A program made the position numbers and the translations under genes. From an uncultured Planctomycetaceae bacterium (lineage in GTDB: Bacteria; Planctomycetota; Planctomycetia; Pirellulales; Pirellulaceae), in NCBI GenBank assembly GCA_937967665.1, contig CALBSZ010000288.1, positions 1 through 22,855 on the forward strand: DNA of 22,855 nt, read 5' to 3'. The number at the start of each line of letters is the position of its first letter. Positions within the stretch are counted from its first letter, which is position 1. The notes under the pieces were generated by a model, which searched no databases, was not told where the DNA came from, and was given only the letters and a program-made list of their open reading frames with translations. Below are positions 21,713 through 22,855 of the stretch, piece after piece.

Positions 21713-22195
21713 ATGTTTGACAAACTGATACCTTGGAAGAAGCGGCATGGAAACAGCAATCTGAGCATTGGTCAAGACCGAGTTCCTGGATTGTCGCAAT
21801 TCCGACAAGAATTCGATTCCCTTTGGGACCGTTTTTGGGACGACTGCCGGGGGCTTGCCGACCCGCATGACGGCATGTGGTCGCGCGGTGTCCGCCTCGA
21901 AGAGGCAGAGAAAGAGTTCGTCTTGCACGCCGAACTACCTGGCTTCGACACGAATGACTTCGATATCAAGGTCAACGGGAACATGCTGACCTTGCGCGCG
22001 GAACACAAGGACGAAGGGCAAGGAAAGAACGGCGGGCACTACCGAAGTTATGGAAGTTTCTTTGAGAGCTTCACGCTGCCGGAGGGGGTCGTCACTGACA
22101 AGATCGACGCCCGTTATCGCAGCGGCGTGCTCGAGGTGCACGTTCCCAAGAGTAAGGACTACAAGTCGACGCGGATCCCGGTGACAGCGGCGTGA
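21713..22195 (+). CDS. Small heat-shock protein, Hsp20 family (third)
   Basis: Chaperone of 160 residues. The long N-terminal arm includes LSQFRQEFDSLWDRFWDD, and the alpha-crystallin domain (about 60-155) has FVLHAELPGFDTNDFDI, the FFESFTLPEG strand and GVLEVHVPK. It ends in RIPVTAA, where the IxI-type tail is less standard than in its neighbours. AGGAGAAGGA lies just upstream of the ATG, which fixes the start; an upstream frame to 21566 crosses the terminator stem and is unlikely to be coding. I see no clear sigma54 site in the 84 bp between terminator and start, so it depends on readthrough or an unrecognised promoter. The dnaK-like gene follows after 263 bp. Confidence 0.94.
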   Translation: MFDKLIPWKKRHGNSNLSIGQDRVPGLSQFRQEFDSLWDRFWDDCRGLADPHDGMWSRGVRLEEAEKEFVLHAELPGFDTNDFDIKVNGNMLTLRAEHKDEGQGKNGGHYRSYGSFFESFTLPEGVVTDKIDARYRSGVLEVHVPKSKDYKSTRIPVTAA

Positions 22196-22458
22196 ACGCT
22201 GCGGGACGCACTTGCTTGAGAACCGCTTGTTTCCCGGGACTTGGGCAAGACACTTGCGGGCAGGCAATCACGACCTATCTGGTCCGCCAACAGCATTCGC
22301 TGACGGGCGTTGCCTGCCCACATCCGTCTCGCCTCTGCGAGCGCGTAGCGTCAGCGGACCAACTTGTTCACCGCGTCGTTGTTGGTACGCCCTGCTTGAC
22401 CTGGAGCGATCGAGTAACGGTGCTTTCAAGCCGGTGAGAGACGGCGAGGAGCAGGGTC
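22196..22458. other. Leader/intergenic region before dnaK with inverted repeats
   Basis: No gene is supported in these 263 bp. It contains a 10-bp perfect inverted repeat, GGGCAGGCAA (22258-22267) / TTGCCTGCCC (22310-22319), and a second pair, TGGTCCGC (22280-22287) / GCGGACCA (about 22352-22359). A weak sigma54-like site, GGGCAAG-ACAC-TTGCG (22243-22258), has correctly spaced GG and GC but three mismatches. Confidence 0.4.
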
Positions 22459-22855
22459 ATGAACGGTGAAAAGATCATTAGCATCGACTTGGGAACGGCC
22501 CATTCGGTCGTTGCCGTCGTTGATGCAGGCGAACCGAAAGTGATACAGGACGCGGAGGGCAAGCGACTCACGCCGAGCGTCGTCGCGTTCACGAACAAGA
22601 ACGAGACGCTCGTCGGAGAACCAGCCAGGCGGCAAGCCGTCACCCATCCCCGGCGAACCATCTCTTCCATTAAGCGATTCATGGGCCGTCGACACCGCGA
22701 AGTTGCTGTTGAAGAAAAACTGGTGCCGTACGATATCGTGGGTGACGCCAATGACTACGTTAAGGTGAAGATCGAAGACCGGTGCGAATCGAACAATCGT
22801 CCGGCCTGGACGACACCGAGATCACCGAGGGGTTCCGACGGTCGCTGCAGACTCT
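22459..22855 (+). CDS. dnaK: DnaK/Hsp70-like chaperone, 5' part, apparently disrupted and cut by the window end
   Basis: The first 107 residues are clearly Hsp70: IISIDLGTAHSVVAVVDAGE at the start, EGKRLTPSVVAFT, RRQAVTHPRRTISSIKRFMGR and EEKLVPYDIV. GGAG lies 7 nt before the ATG. The phosphate-loop motif reads DLGTAHS where DLGTTNS is usual. After VKVKIED (to 22779) the frame stays open but loses all similarity (CESNNRPAWTTPR). The +2 frame from 22782 instead reads VRIEQSSGLDDTEI, resembling the late substrate-binding region of DnaK (typical IxxSSGLSEDEI). A deletion of roughly 350-400 codons with loss of frame, or an assembly join, would explain this. As given, it would not make a full chaperone. 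Confidence 0.75.
   Translation, partial: MNGEKIISIDLGTAHSVVAVVDAGEPKVIQDAEGKRLTPSVVAFTNKNETLVGEPARRQAVTHPRRTISSIKRFMGRRHREVAVEEKLVPYDIVGDANDYVKVKIEDRCESNNRPAWTTPRSPRGSDGRCRL

Noticed and set aside
1..22855. CRISPR arrays, insertion sequences, rRNA genes or CIRCE elements
   Set aside because: None was seen on reading; the only direct repeats are the LamG units and the 15-bp tandem repeat.

Overview
The window looks like a piece of a planctomycete chromosome, probably Pirellulales-like. The evidence is the N-terminal VEPLESRQLLA-type motif of a giant secreted protein, a DUF1549/DUF1553 - DUF1501 - WD40 operon (a gene set very characteristic of planctomycetes), csrA, and several hybrid two-component proteins. 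Taxonomy is inferred from gene content only. The right end breaks inside a dnaK-like gene, so the window may coincide with a contig end.

Left part (1-12031). One very large extracellular repeat protein (116-5872) carries LamG-like, Ig-like, cadherin-like, PKD-like and RTX-type modules. It is followed by a divergent pair: a GntR/LacI-type regulator (6129-7301, minus) and a plus-strand operon for a DUF1549/DUF1553 protein, a Tat-exported DUF1501 protein and a WD40 protein (7502-11742). The shared 200-bp intergenic region holds a sigma70-like promoter overlapped by two short palindromes, which fits local repression by the regulator.

Middle part (12032-19465). This is a signal-transduction island. 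It contains a receiver protein with an HELRN-containing N-terminus, csrA with a small companion gene, a NarL/FixJ-type response regulator, a large PAS-kinase-REC-REC-Hpt hybrid kinase, and an NtrC-type sigma54 activator with two Fis-like helix-turn-helix segments. The kinase reading frame is cut by two in-frame stop codons (TGA, then TAG) in its second receiver, although similarity continues in the same frame on both sides and through the Hpt domain.

Right part (19466-22855). This is a protein-quality-control cluster: a minus-strand helical protein of an uncharacterised type, three tandem Hsp20 small heat-shock proteins and the start of a DnaK-like chaperone. The DnaK-like frame loses similarity after about 107 residues and appears to jump, out of frame, to a sequence resembling the DnaK substrate-binding region.

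The main unifying signal is regulatory. Sites matching the sigma54 consensus TGGCACG-N4-TTGCW, with the invariant GG and GC at correct spacing, lie upstream of the hybrid kinase, the NtrC-type activator, the first hsp20 and the divergent helical-protein gene. Weaker versions lie upstream of the NarL-type regulator, the HELRN-receiver gene and possibly dnaK. The inferred picture is a sigma54-driven phosphorelay and chaperone regulon encoded as one locus, with two divergent promoter pairs.
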